64,000 nucleotides of DNA from Allium sativum (Eukaryota > Streptophyta > Magnoliopsida > Asparagales > Amaryllidaceae): assembly GCA_030737875.1 (NCBI GenBank), contig CM060922.1:757527603-757591602 (forward strand), in the 5' to 3' direction. Each line of letters starts with the position of its first letter. Position 1 is the stretch's first letter. Positions 21,829 to 32,799 of the stretch are shown in pieces. The position numbers and the translations under genes were made by a program. The notes beneath the pieces are model-generated. The model ran no database searches, was not told the DNA's origin, and saw only the letters and a program-made list of their open reading frames with translations.

Positions 21829-22926
21829 TGTTTATACCTAGAATTATCTTATATGGATTAATGCTAGCACTACACTTCTACTTGGAGGGCGATGTTAGCA
21901 TTCCTACTAGAATTGCTATATAAAGGTAATATATGCCTTTAACCTCATTGATCAGTAAATGGATAAAGCAGGTGAAAGCCGAAGGACTATGTAGGTTGCT
22001 CTCATTTGGTATGATCACCCCTTATTGAAAGTTGATATTATTATATGATCGAGGCCCATTATGTTAGTTTATGAAGGGGTAATCATATTTGGTGCAATTA
22101 GGCAAGGTGTAAGCTCAGTCCTGAGTAGCCAAGGCATAAATTACGGAAGCCTCCCATACATTTTATCTAGAGGTGTATAGATTCAGTTTGTGTACTGTTA
22201 TCTTTTCATAGTTTGAACCCATTCTCCAATGCAAGCCATCAAACTTGATTGTATACCTTCTATGCTAGAATGTAGGATGCAAGCATCCCGTCAATATTAA
22301 TACAATTATTTTTGGATTTTAGACATTATTATAATATCATTGGATTTATAGAAAAAGTGTATTTGTTATTGTAAGGTAAAAATTTCCTTGTTTATTTGTG
22401 TCATGGTATTACGAGATACCTTTGTTTTCAAAGGTTTTATAAGTTAAAGAATCAATTACCTGTGATTTGAGTTTTCTTACATTGGTTTATCGAACTGATT
22501 TAGGTGCTATTTTATTATAATGCTCAGGTAGGACCAAGTATATTTTCCAAACAAGATTTGGATTGATTTGAAGCTTTAGAAGAGGAGCACAATACCAAAA
22601 CATACTCTCCTACGTTCCTTGTTTTTCTCTTTGTCTATTTGTTACATTCATTAGCGTTAGTGAGGAAAGGCAGTTATAATTTTCCAGACTTATTTATAGA
22701 ATTACACTGTGGTTCATGTATGTAAACTACAGTTTTTTATTTGTATATAGATCATTGTTATATTGTAAATTACTCATTTCACTATAACGTTATGTTCTCT
22801 ATCTTCTATCCTTTCCCCAACAATCTGTCTTTCCAGGACTCAGATGCTCGTAAAATGAATATCATAGATGCATTAGTATCGATTGAGGGTTGAGAAGGCG
22901 AGTTATGACACTCGGGTCTGCCACCC
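21829..22926 (+). repeat. Old LTR remnant related to the TE6/TE7 LTR family
   Basis: The stretch from about 22260 (GATGCAAGC, then TAGACATTATTATAATATCA and TGTAAGGTAAAAA) parallels TE6 LTR 43970-44075. It ends in GTTATGACA near 22914. No coding region. Left and right limits are set only by TE2 and TE4. Confidence 0.5.
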
Positions 22927-24379
22927 TTTAACACCCCACCCCTTAAGGCCCAAATCTAAGCGCTACATATGCTATAGTAATATATAATATTATCCTTCGC
23001 TAAAATATAACGGATATGTTAATGCATTATAACATCAGAGAACATAGGAATATGAAAGATTATCATAACAACATTCATTAGTAATCATTTATTATATTCC
23101 CCGTTCATAAACCATGTTCATATAAGAATATAACTATTATAAAATATCTCCAAGACCGACATATGAAGATACCTCTATGGTTGATCAAAGATAAATATAG
23201 GCAATGGACATCCTTTCCTTTACAAAAAAACTAAAAAGAGATAGAACATAATGCAAACTCCTAAAATGGCTAACTGTCTCCTAAACGTTTGTGGAAGCTT
23301 ATTCCTCGAACAGGGACCTGCAAACCTTAACTCTTAATTAACTCAAATGAGTACCCAAGAATTGAAAGGAAAAATAAAAAATTCAAGTCAGTCACTAGAT
23401 TAGTGAAAATAATAACTATCCCAAGACCAAATGATATTTAATGAAACCACTTCATATAGCAGAACGAGTTTCTCTCTCACTAGTATCATGTTATATAGTA
23501 AATGTACCTATGTTCCTACACTCACAATGGTTATAACAATAACAATGATAATAAGGTGAAAACATAAAACATAACGTGGATTACCCATACCCCATTCTCC
23601 TAATTAACTATCTTAGTGTTACTGATTCACCATCTCATCTGCAAGTTCACTAAGTTTATAAGTTACTTACAAGTTTATTAATTTAAGATTTCACATCCTA
23701 TAATATATAATAGGATTGCCCCTCCTGGACCATTTAGTTTAACCACCCTCCTGGTTAAAAATAAATGTTTATGAAGTAACCCTTCACTGAATGTGAGTCA
23801 ACCATGGTATACCCCATATTTATGTCCGTAGGATGACTGTGACCTCACTGTACTTGTGGATTAACCATCACACACATGCCATAGTTTTACCAGTTTGATG
23901 ATGATGAACAATATTAAATCTTTAACCTAAGAATTTTTAAATCTATTATTAACCTCAATATTCTCTTCCTATTAGTATCACCAATGTAAGAATGATTAAT
24001 AAATTCCTAGTGTATGCTTAATACATGTATGCCATGTGCAACAACAACTTATGCAATTTCCTTAAAAAGTGGTATCCCCATTGACAACATAATAGGAAAT
24101 AATGGTTAGCCACCATAGAATAGAAACATGAAACAAATCTTGTCGACTGATTCAGTAACATAAGCAATTGATACGTTATTTACTGCCAATAGCATACAAA
24201 ATCAGCTAGCTCGACAAGGTTTGTCAACTCTATCCTTATCGACTCTTTAATCAAGCATTGATACTAAATAAAATAAATAAATCGATATTTAAAGGTATAT
24301 TGGCAATACATAGGCTAACAACCTATATGTTAAAACTAAGGTTTTTAAATTGATCTTTTTGGTACAATCGATGAACGAT

Positions 24380-24790
24380 ACGCCATAGAGGCGAAGCCTC
24401 AAAACACTTTAGAAAACAAGTACCTTGTCGACCGATTCAGTGATGCCAAGAAGCAGAGGTAAAAATCTCAATATATTTTTGAAAGCATGTTTAAAATGGA
24501 GCTTGTCAACATGAATGATGACGCCAAGGGTTTTAGAGGCGATAAGCCTTAAAGGTTATTAAAGATTAGTTAGAAAACAAGCCTTGTCGGCCACATCAGT
24601 GATGATAAGGTACAGAGGCGATAAGCATTCATATAATTTTTGGAAAAAAAATCTAGAAACAAAGCTTATCCACCATGTCAATGACAAAAAGGAGATAGAG
24701 CGATAAGCCTCAGAGTTCTTTGAAAATAACTTAGGAAACAAGATTTGTCAACACAGTCGAACAAAGTATAGAGGTGACAACCTTAAATAA
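24380..24790 (-). repeat. Diverged tandem repeat in the TE4 LTR, about 100-bp unit, four to five copies
   Basis: Recurring words ACAAG.CTTGTC, TCAGTGATG.CAAG and AGAGGCGATAAGCC occur in the same order near 24415, 24500, 24580, 24665 and 24745. Some units can fold, e.g. CCTTGTC with GATAAGG. Confidence 0.65.
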
Positions 24791-25893
24791 GTATAAAAAA
24801 TGAAGGCCTACTTTGTATAAGGAAAAAATATTATCGCCTATGCACTATATCAATAACTATATTGCTTATGTACGAAGGCTACATGCCTTAGTTGAAAGGT
24901 AAGCTTTTAAAGCATAAGGAAGTGTATAGGCGACCAAAACCCCTTCGATAAGCTTTGACAACGATACGTCAAGCTTGTATGCTTCATAGTATTCCAAACA
25001 TCTAAGGCCTATCAACAGTGTTAATAACGACATGCCTTATTGACGTAAGCGATATGGCTTATAGACTAGGTCGATGTACCTAACTATAAATATCATTAAA
25101 AATGCGTTTTTTCTGAATAAAGCAATACTTTTCATCTACTCCACATTATTCATAAAACAATATTGGTTGATAAGTAGTTTTTTACTGGGAAACTACTTCA
25201 ATTTTTCATATTTTTATTGCTAAAACGTTATAATATACTAACTAACTTTTATTTAATTCTTAATTACCCTAATCTAGTTAACTTAGGAAAATCATAATAA
25301 TTAGTAAAAAATAGAAAAAAAAACATAAGGAACCATAGCTTACCCCTTCTACCTTGTGTAGAAGTTTTGGATCACAAGACATTATTAATTATTTTCAATA
25401 ATTAAATCTCGTATTTAATATATGATCTATCTTGGGAAACTATTAGAAAAATCGTAAGTGCTTGGAAAATTATGAAACTGGATACTCATTTTCGAAAACA
25501 TGTTATAAACATTGTATAAAACTTTCAAATGAAATGGAGATGTAAAACTGTAGGCTTCTACCATAAACCTATTCAAATCTATAAAAGATCCATATACAAC
25601 CATAATATTACCCAAACAAGTAATAAGATCAAAACCATTGTGAAAACAATCATGAAAACATATAAATAATTCAGGTATTATTCATATTTGAATTTAGCAA
25701 GGAATGGTTATATTATTCACCTTAGTTTTAGATGGAAGAGTAGAAATTTGTTGATGTAAAATTCAGTGCTTGACTTCTTCAAGCTTTTCCTTAGGTTTTC
25801 TTCTTCTTCTTCTTTGATTATAGTGGAAGGCCTCCCTAGCTTTAGTTTTAGGTTTGTAGAAATGAAACCGAAAGGATAAATGAGCAGAACGTT

Positions 25894-25903
25894 ATTTATA
25901 TAT
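25894..25903 (-). promoter_or_regulatory. TE4 LTR TATA box
   Basis: Minus-strand TATATAAATA about 190 bases inside the LTR start. Confidence 0.55.
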
Positions 25904-26094
25904 AAAATGTTGTGTGTTTCCCACTTTGTCTTTCTCAATAGCCTGCTCTTATGTTACTTAGGTTTATTAGTTACTAGGGCCAATCTCATTATATTAATTA
26001 CACATCTCATTTCAATATCTTATTACATTATTCTTATTCAATTTAGCTAATTAAATCTACTGAATAATGTCTACCAAAAATTAGGAGTATTACA

Positions 26095-26110
26095 TCATTC
26101 TTCCTTAGAA
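26095..26110 (-). other. TE4 polypurine tract
   Basis: Minus-strand CTAAGGAAGAATGA abuts TGTAATACTCC and is preceded by AATTTCAAGGATGAAATTC, the usual Tekay/Del context of the tract. Confidence 0.75.
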
Positions 26111-26259
26111 GAATTTCATCCTTGAAATTCAGTCTAGGACTAAAAAAACATGGCAGTCATACAAATAATTCTATCGACTAAAAAAACATAGCAGTCATAC
26201 AAATAAATCTATCAATACTAGTGATTTCAACTCCACAAAAAATGTAGAACACACCATGA

Positions 26260-26439
26260 AGCTAGTCAGGATAAGTATCCTTAATCCTTTTCTCGATCTC
26301 CAAAGTACAGTCTTTTTCATTACTCCTCCTTTGGATTTTCATCAATTTGATTGTCTTGTTCCGTAGTTTCTTCTCATCTCTAGCCATAACTCGACTTGGT
26401 TGTCTTACGAAAGTCAGATCTGGATACCCTTGGATTTAC
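26260..26439 (-). pseudogene. pol: TE4 chromodomain end of pol
   Basis: Minus-strand translation gives a KKLRNKTIKLMKIQ...CTLEIEKRIKDTYPD pattern, the typical end of a chromovirus integrase chromodomain, followed by a stop. The aromatic residue expected in TWE is replaced by Leu. It was cut from the rest of pol by TE5, which lies immediately to its right. Confidence 0.8.
26435..26439. other. TE5 target-site duplication, left copy (TTTAC)
   Basis: Identical to 37173-37177. Confidence 0.93.
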
Positions 26440-26676
26440 TGTAACAACCCGAATTTTAATAACATGATGAAACTAGAAATCAGGGTATAATTAAATTTAA
26501 AAATAAGAATCAAGGGAAACGGGTTGTGCCATTGCGTTCGTCTCGAAATTCTGCATGTAAACGAGTCCGAGTTTTCGGAAAACGGATTCCGTATGAGGGA
26601 GATATGACCCTCCAAAGTTTCAGGAATTTTTAGAAACCAAAACAGCTTGAAATTCGAATTCAAACCCAGAAGCGGG

Positions 26677-26700
26677 CTGGGCGGGAAATTTCCCGCCCAG
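26677..26700. promoter_or_regulatory. Back-to-back E2F-type sites, a perfect 24-bp palindrome, upstream of the TE5 TATA box
   Basis: GGCGGGAAA and its inverse TTTCCCGCC are fused head to head, extended by CTG/CAG to 24 symmetrical bases, about 165 bases upstream of the TATA box. TTTCCCGC is the plant E2F consensus. In the other LTR (33037-33060) one arm is changed to GGAGGGAAA and one site remains. Confidence 0.75.
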
Positions 26701-26706
26701 GACCCA

Positions 26707-26783
26707 GGTCGACTGGGTGGTCGACTGGATAGTCGACCTCCCCCAGACTAGGTCGACTGGGTAGTCGACCTGGGGGTCGACCT
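26707..26783. repeat. GTCGAC hairpin cluster in the TE5 promoter region
   Basis: Five GTCGAC palindromes in under 80 bases. GGTCGAC at 26751 and GTCGACC at 26764 pair around a 6-base loop. The 3' LTR (33067-33129) has one unit fewer by a 12-base indel and one copy mutated to GTCAAC. Confidence 0.8.
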
Positions 26784-26864
26784 ACCCCGAATTTCCAGAT
26801 CCAAGGCTGAGTTCATTTCTGCGTATCTAGACCGATTTCTGGACCAAATTCGTGACTCTAAACC

Positions 26865-26872
26865 TATATAAA
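26865..26872 (+). promoter_or_regulatory. TE5 LTR TATA box (5' copy)
   Basis: TATATAAA, followed about 25-40 bases on by a CT-rich CATTCTCTCTACACC start-site-like stretch; conserved at 33213-33220. Confidence 0.7.
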
Positions 26873-28602
26873 CAGCCCCTAGCCTCATTCTCTCTACACC
26901 ATTTCATTCTGTCCTTATGCTACCTCTGTGAAAATCAAAATGATAATATTTAAATTAAAAGAGACTACTTCTTCTTCGTCAAGACAACATCTAGGAATTG
27001 CAAATTGGGGGTTTTCAACTAGAACAAGACTAAACAAATAGAGATTCAACAACCGCAATAACTGTTTCCAGAATCAAATCTCTGCACTCTAATTCTCGAT
27101 CCACGCTCTGTAAGTTCTAGTTACTTTGAGATTGAAACTTGTTAAATTTAATATGGACATGGAATAAAATGAAATTGGACCTAAGCTTGATTATCTATTT
27201 GGATCTGTTCTTGTCTCTTCTTGAATCTATGATTTTGGGTTATTTCTTATCGATGGAATCATGCCCATTCATGATGTTGGACCTAGTTTATTATTCAAAC
27301 GCTAGATTGTAAAATGAATTCTTGGATCTTGACTTGATGATAAGACTTGTTAATTCAGTTTTCACCCTATCCTCTCTTGAATCTTGAATTTGGGAATATT
27401 GCTATGAAATCAGTTTGGGCTTATTCATGTTATAAATTGGAATTGGACCCGTGTATGATAATTGATGTATACCTATTCTTGGACCTTGACTTTTGGAATA
27501 CTGCTATGAAAATTAACTTGGGCCTATTCATGTTGTAAATCAAATATTATCACGCCTATGGCATTGAAACTATTGTTAATGGCCAAAGACTATGCTTATG
27601 CCTATAACTGAGAACATAAGACTATTGCCTATGACTATGACAAGGACAATTGTGGCTAATCACCTATGACTCGTGACTATGAATTACTGCCTATGATTAT
27701 GAACATAAGACTATTGTCTATGACCATGACCTTGAAACTATTATAGTTAATTGCCTATGACTATTTAGGGTAGTTGTCTAGAACTATTTTGGATAATTCA
27801 TGACTATTGTGATTAATCGCTTATGATTCACTACGACTATTGTGGCCAATTGACAATTACAGTTGATTGTTTATAACACTATAGTTGAAAACCATGTTGT
27901 ACACCAAGACCATTGATCCATTATCCTTGTATTTGGCTTGCTTTTGCATGCCTATTCTTTTATGTCAATTTTTATCATGATTATCACCTTATTATGCCAG
28001 ATTTGAAAGCCTGTTATTCTCTATATGCCAGTGATGTTGTAACCAATTATCCCAAGCTATATCATGCCAGATTTATCACCTTATGCTCGTTCTTTTGCCT
28101 ATCATAGTTGGGATGTTATTCCCTTTTATTTTGGACCTGGATCTACTTGTGATTTAGATCGATTTACATTTACATGCGATGGGGATACGAATTGGGTAGG
28201 TTAGGCAAACATGAATTGGTTATGAATATGAATCATGAACTTGATATTAGGCATAGGTGGAAACCCGAAAACTTGATATGAGAACTTGACATGAAACTCG
28301 CTTAGAAACTTGACCCGAACTTGACATGAAAATTGAACATGGACATGACACTTAGAATGAACTTGAAAATGGCCAACTCGAGGTTGGGTTGAGTTTGCAG
28401 TGTAATTCTGCCCGGAACTGCCCGGCAAATCCAGTTACTGCAAACAATAGGATCCAATGTGGGTAGTTGGTCATATCGCACTTGAAAACCCGAGGTCAGA
28501 CTGAGTTGTGGTGTAATCTGTCCGGAACCGCCCGGCATATCCAGTTACCACAACAACAGGTCTGATGTAAGAGGTTGGGTGCATTAATGAATTAATGCCA
28601 CA

Positions 28603-29337
28603 TGATAGGGTTAAGTCATGAACCTCTTGAATATACTTAACCAATTTGACACGATGATTTGATAGGGTTAAGCCATGAACCGCTTGAATATACTTAACCA
28701 ATTTGACACGATGATTTGATAGGGTTAAGTCATGAACCGCTTGAATATACTTAACCAATTTGACATGATGATTTGATAGGGTTAAGTCATGAACCGCTTG
28801 AATATACTTAACCAATTTGACACGATGATTTGATAGGGTTAAGTCATGAACCGCTTGAATATACTTAACCAATTTGACACGATGATTTGATAGGGTTAAG
28901 TCATGAACCGCTTGAATATACTTAGCCAATTTGACACGATGATTTGATAGGGTTAAGTCATGAACTGCTTGAATATACTTAACCAATTTGATACGATGAT
29001 TTGATAGGGTTAAGTCATGAACCGCTTGAATATACTTAACCAATTTGACACGATGATTTGATAGGGTTAAGTCATGAACCGCTTGAATATACTTAACCGA
29101 TTTGACACGATGATTTGATAGGGTTAAGTCATGAACCGCTTGAATATATTTAACCAACTTGACACGATGATTTGATAGGGTTAAGTCATGAACTGCTTGA
29201 ATATACCTAACCAATTTGACACGATAATTTGATAGGATTAAGTCATGAACCGCTTGAATATACTTAACCAATTTGACACGATGATTTGATAGGGTTAAGT
29301 CATGAATCGCTTGAATATACTTAACCAACTTGACACA
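28603..29337 (+). repeat. 57-bp tandem array, 13 units, TE5 5' LTR
   Basis: Each unit has GGTTAAG and, 20 bases later, its complement CTTAACC, so every unit can fold into a 7-bp stem. Thirteen units lie head to tail, nearly identical. Because 57 is divisible by three, the antisense frame stays open across the array; this is a by-product, not a gene. Confidence 0.93.
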
Positions 29338-29505
29338 TGATTCGTAGGGCTAAGTCATGAACTTGAACGACAACACTTAGCCAATTTGACATGACATGTA
29401 GGCGGGTTAAGTCATGAACTTGAATGACAACACTTAGCCAACTTGACATGCTAGACTGATGGGGTTAAGTCTCAAATTTAAATGGCAACACTTAACCTAC
29501 TGGAC
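29338..29505 (+). repeat. Three diverged units continuing the TE5 array
   Basis: Units of about 55-60 bases. The first has GGCTAAG (29348-29354) and CTTAGCC (29376-29382): both arms changed so that pairing is kept. The next two have GGTTAAG with CTTAGCC (one G-T pair) and GGTTAAG with CTTAACC. Confidence 0.8.
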
Positions 29506-30829
29506 GGAAACCCTAGTTACGCGGTCCTTTTCAGCAGTAACCCACTAGATGTATCACGGTACCCTGGAACTAGGCCGGGTGGGGCACGATTACTGGGCTG
29601 ATTGTAAGCGATCAGAACGACGTCTGAGTTGGTGCGCCATTGTAGGTTCAGGCGGACTATGGTCGTGCATGTAGTCCGGAGTTGAAAAAGAAGGCATTGG
29701 GCACCGGTAGGTTTACACTGTGCGTGCTTGATTCGTGTCGGTGGTTGGCACCCTAGGGCTTGATGCACCCTATGGTGGACCTAGCACAGGTGACTACATT
29801 TCATGATTGGGCCATATGACACAGACACATGAACGATCGAGCTAGGACTTGTAGGGAGCCGATCGATTAATAGATCGTTACGTGGAAAAAGGGTGTTGTT
29901 CGTTAGGTAGCATAATCCCTAGTGGTCCTAGGTGGCATAAACCCTAACCGAATCTAGAAAACGTTCAATAGGTAGCATAATCCCTAGTGGTCCTAGGTGG
30001 CATAAATCCTAGTTGAACACGCGATAGTTCGTGATAAGGAAACCTAGCCAGAACAAGGGTGGCAGTCCAAACGATTTCAAGAATGGTGGCACTACGTTGA
30101 AGCAGTATAGAAATACGTGATGAAACCCGTACGATATACGGCAAGGGACTATACATATACATGGAAAGGATGACATGGGTTGGGGTACTAGTACAGTTGG
30201 TGCAGAGAATGTTAAACATGCGATGCTATACGTAGTTTATCTAGTTTGCATAGTTTATCTTGTTACCATAGTTTATCTTGTTACCATAGTTTATCTTGTT
30301 ATCTTAGTTTAACTTGCCTATCTTGTCATCATCCTTATGTTTACTTTCAGTTTATACATGTCATGTTACCTTTACTTGTTTCTTTGCTGAAAGTCACTAG
30401 GACTTACCAGTCTGTATGACTGACCCGTTTTGTTTCGCCTCCTTTTCTTCCGTTTCCCCCCCAGGTTCTCAGGGAGGAAACACTACGATTTAGTTTGGAC
30501 TTCTTTCTGCTTCAAGATCATCATATATGGCTTGGACCTTTCTTGGCTATGGCTGATTTACTGTTACTTGGGAAATGATTTATGACCATGGTTTTATGCT
30601 TCTTTACTATTGCAAGACAGATTTCAATGTAATGGATTTAATGGCATTTTGATGTAAAAAGGCTTTAGACCTTTCTAGATTTTTTTAAAGCAATAAAATT
30701 TGGTTCTACTTCCGCTGTTTTATATGTTCTGTCTTGTAATATTTCTGTGTATGTTTACCTAGATAATGCTCTACCAAAGCTAGTGCATTCCCTTTGTGAG
30801 TGACCCTAGCAGAGGTGGGGTGTTACATT

Positions 30830-30841
30830 TGGTATCAGAGC
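30830..30841 (+). other. TE5 primer-binding site (initiator Met-tRNA)
   Basis: TGGTATCAGAGC two bases after the LTR end, a perfect match to the usual plant site. Confidence 0.95.
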
Positions 30842-31189
30842 AGAAGGTTACCAGACTGGGCAAAAGTTTTTAAAACCTTTTTGAAATCATTTTCAAAACC
30901 ATTTACAAAGAAGCGTTTTTCAAGAAATTTTTTATTTTTAAAGGCTATTCCCCAAAGGCCATTAGCATTATCCTTTGTTTCCTTGTTTGAATCCCTTTTC
31001 CTTTCTTTCCTCCATCTGTAGTCACATTAGTTCCATCTGCGACTAACCTTATTTCAAGCTTTGAAGGGTTGCTGTTTGATGGAGGTAGTTCACGAGAGAC
31101 CTATTAAACGTTAAATAAGAGGGGATAAGGGTGGCGAATGAGGCTCAGAACAAGAAGGTAGAGATGTTTCTGTAGGAAAGCCTAGTTTA
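30842..31189 (+). other. TE5 leader region, no gene seen
   Basis: Between the primer-binding site and the protease remnant. Where gag should lie there are only about 350 bases with no recognisable capsid or zinc-knuckle motif. Confidence 0.6.
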
Positions 31190-31450
31190 TCTTTCTACCC
31201 TGTCCATACCCTTTTTGATTATGGTATATCGCATCCTTTTTATTTCTGCTTCGATAGTTGAGTCTATGCACCTTAGTACTAGCGTAGTAAAGGATCCCAT
31301 TTTTTTTCTCTCAAATCCTGTTGGGGAATCAGCTCATTTATTCATGACTTGTTTGGATTTGAGAATGTCTATGCTAAGCAGTGCTTATGTTATTGGGCTA
31401 CGGGTCGATTCTAGGGATGGAATGGTTATCCAGTACTGGTGTCGTTCTTG
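31190..31450 (+). pseudogene. pol: TE5 protease remnant
   Basis: A frameshifted retroviral-type aspartic protease. LFDYGISHP (about 31211-31237) stands where active enzymes have LFDSGASH; then, one frame over, FISASIVESMHL and NPVGES around 31240-31335 match the body of Ty3/gypsy proteases. The Ser of the D-S-G triad is Tyr. No function expected. Confidence 0.72.
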
Positions 31451-31577
31451 AGTATGAAAAGAGGGTAGTTAGACTCTTGACTTGCCATGGTAATACCCTC
31501 GAAGTCTAGTGTAACCCTGAGGATTCTGCCAAGCTTAGTTACCTAGAATCTCTTGATACATTTGTTGATCTCGAGTA

Positions 31578-31770
31578 GTGTTCGCCACTAAGGTGGATGG
31601 TTCATTTCGCTTAGGCATGAGTTATAGGAAATCACCTTAGTAAGTACATTTGGCAACATGGCTGACATCTGTTTATTTGCAAGAGATAATTCTTCTACAT
31701 GGAATACCCTATAGTGAGTAAACGAGATCCAGGATTCACTAGTGAATTTTGGGGAGCTTGCATGAAACCA
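31578..31770 (+). pseudogene. pol: TE5 collapsed pol: an RT fragment joined to an integrase fragment
   Basis: 31578-31628 encodes [17 protein letters not shown], the RT segment before the first catalytic Asp. Only 27 bases later, 31656-31770 encodes pieces of the integrase core (YLQEIILLHGIP, then in another frame KRDPGFTSEFW). The RT active site, RNase H and integrase zinc domain that normally separate these, well over 1 kb, are missing. The arrangement records an internal deletion. Confidence 0.75.
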
Positions 31771-32785
31771 TGAGTACGCAGTTATGTTTGAGCCGAGTAC
31801 ACTAGAAGGAGGATAAGGGAAAGTGGGACGAGAGGCAATAGTGAAATGAGTTCCAACTCATATTTTGGAAACAAGAATTAAGAAGCTACGAAATTATGAG
31901 GTTAAAGGCGGACAAAGCACAATGGAGTTAAGCTCAAGGAAATGCAACTTAGAAGATTGAAGACTAGATACGCGCATCATATCTCTTTTTAAGAGTATAT
32001 CCTTGATCCCTCTTTTCCTGTAGAGCTTACTTGCATACTATCTTTTATGTATATCCTCTCGGTCCTATTCTCAATCTTATTTCCGTTGCAAACCCCATAA
32101 GGAGTATGACTCATCTGGTTGTGACATATGTTGGGGTTTGAAGGTGTCCGTTGGGTTTCCTAGAATCATATATATTGGTTTTGGGATGGTGTTTAGGGGA
32201 GTTTTTTTTTCTCTTAATCAGCATATATGTGAGGAAGATTTCCAGTTTAGACATTGCCTAATGGATACAAAGTTTTTCTTTACTTGCTTCTATCATTCGG
32301 CTATACCTTTAGGTAGGAACTAATGGATGTAAACATGTGTTTGAGACATGTTATGGTTGATGGTTGCAAGTGGTTGCAAGTGGTTGCTAGTTGTTGCTCA
32401 TGGATGCATGAACACACATTAGGCACTAGATCGGCTCAGTCACATCTCATATTGCATATGCATGGATGTTTATACTTGTACATAGATGAAATTAAATATG
32501 TTATCATGTGGATGTTGCATATGGATGGATGTTTGTGCACACATATAGTGTTTATGTGACTAGGACTATTTGCATACATGTTGGATTCATGACACTAGAC
32601 ATATTTGGCATTAGGAAGATGAATCAGGCCTGATCATTTGCATTAGATAAGGAACATAGACACACACTTTCTGCATATGATCATACAACATTAGAAATCT
32701 CTTAAGGACAATGGATGCCTGTGATTGATAATTGAGTAGATGGACACATTCTTCTTAACTTGAAGATTTCGGGGACGAAATCCTT
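31771..32785 (+). other. TE5 3' interior, non-coding
   Basis: No recognisable gene. It contains short GGTTGCAAGT repeats (about 32360-32400) and repeated GCATATGGATG-type words (about 32455-32535). The last bases, GATTTCGGGGACGAAATCC, are the usual Tekay/Del lead-in to the polypurine tract. Confidence 0.6.
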
Positions 32786-32799
32786 AAAGGAGGGGAGAA
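32786..32799 (+). other. TE5 polypurine tract
   Basis: AAAGGAGGGGAGAA ends one base before the 3' LTR. Confidence 0.9.

Larger units (their letters stand above)
22927..26094 (-). repeat. TE4 3' LTR
   Basis: On the minus strand it starts TGTAATACTCC at 26094 next to the polypurine tract and ends GGGGTGTTAAA, probably a decayed GTGTTACA, at 22927. About 3.17 kb. The exact left end is uncertain by about ten bases. Confidence 0.75.
26440..30827 (+). repeat. TE5 5' LTR
   Basis: Starts TGTAACAACCCG and ends GGGGTGTTACA, directly followed by the primer-binding site. It holds the E2F-like dyad, a GTCGAC cluster, a TATA box, CTATGACTAT-type short repeats (about 27540-27860), the 57-bp tandem array, a duplicated block with CTAGTGGTCCTAGGTGGCAT (about 29915 and 29978) and TAGTTTATCTTGTTAC repeats (about 30240-30300). 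Confidence 0.96.

Noticed and set aside
28471..29328. 285-codon antisense frame with a repeated 19-residue unit in the TE5 5' LTR
   Set aside because: It exists only because the 57-bp tandem unit is a multiple of three; the second LTR breaks it by indels, and it lies antisense in an LTR.
28603..29337. CRISPR-like regular repeats
   Set aside because: Units are contiguous with no unique spacers, and the setting is a plant LTR; this is a tandem array.
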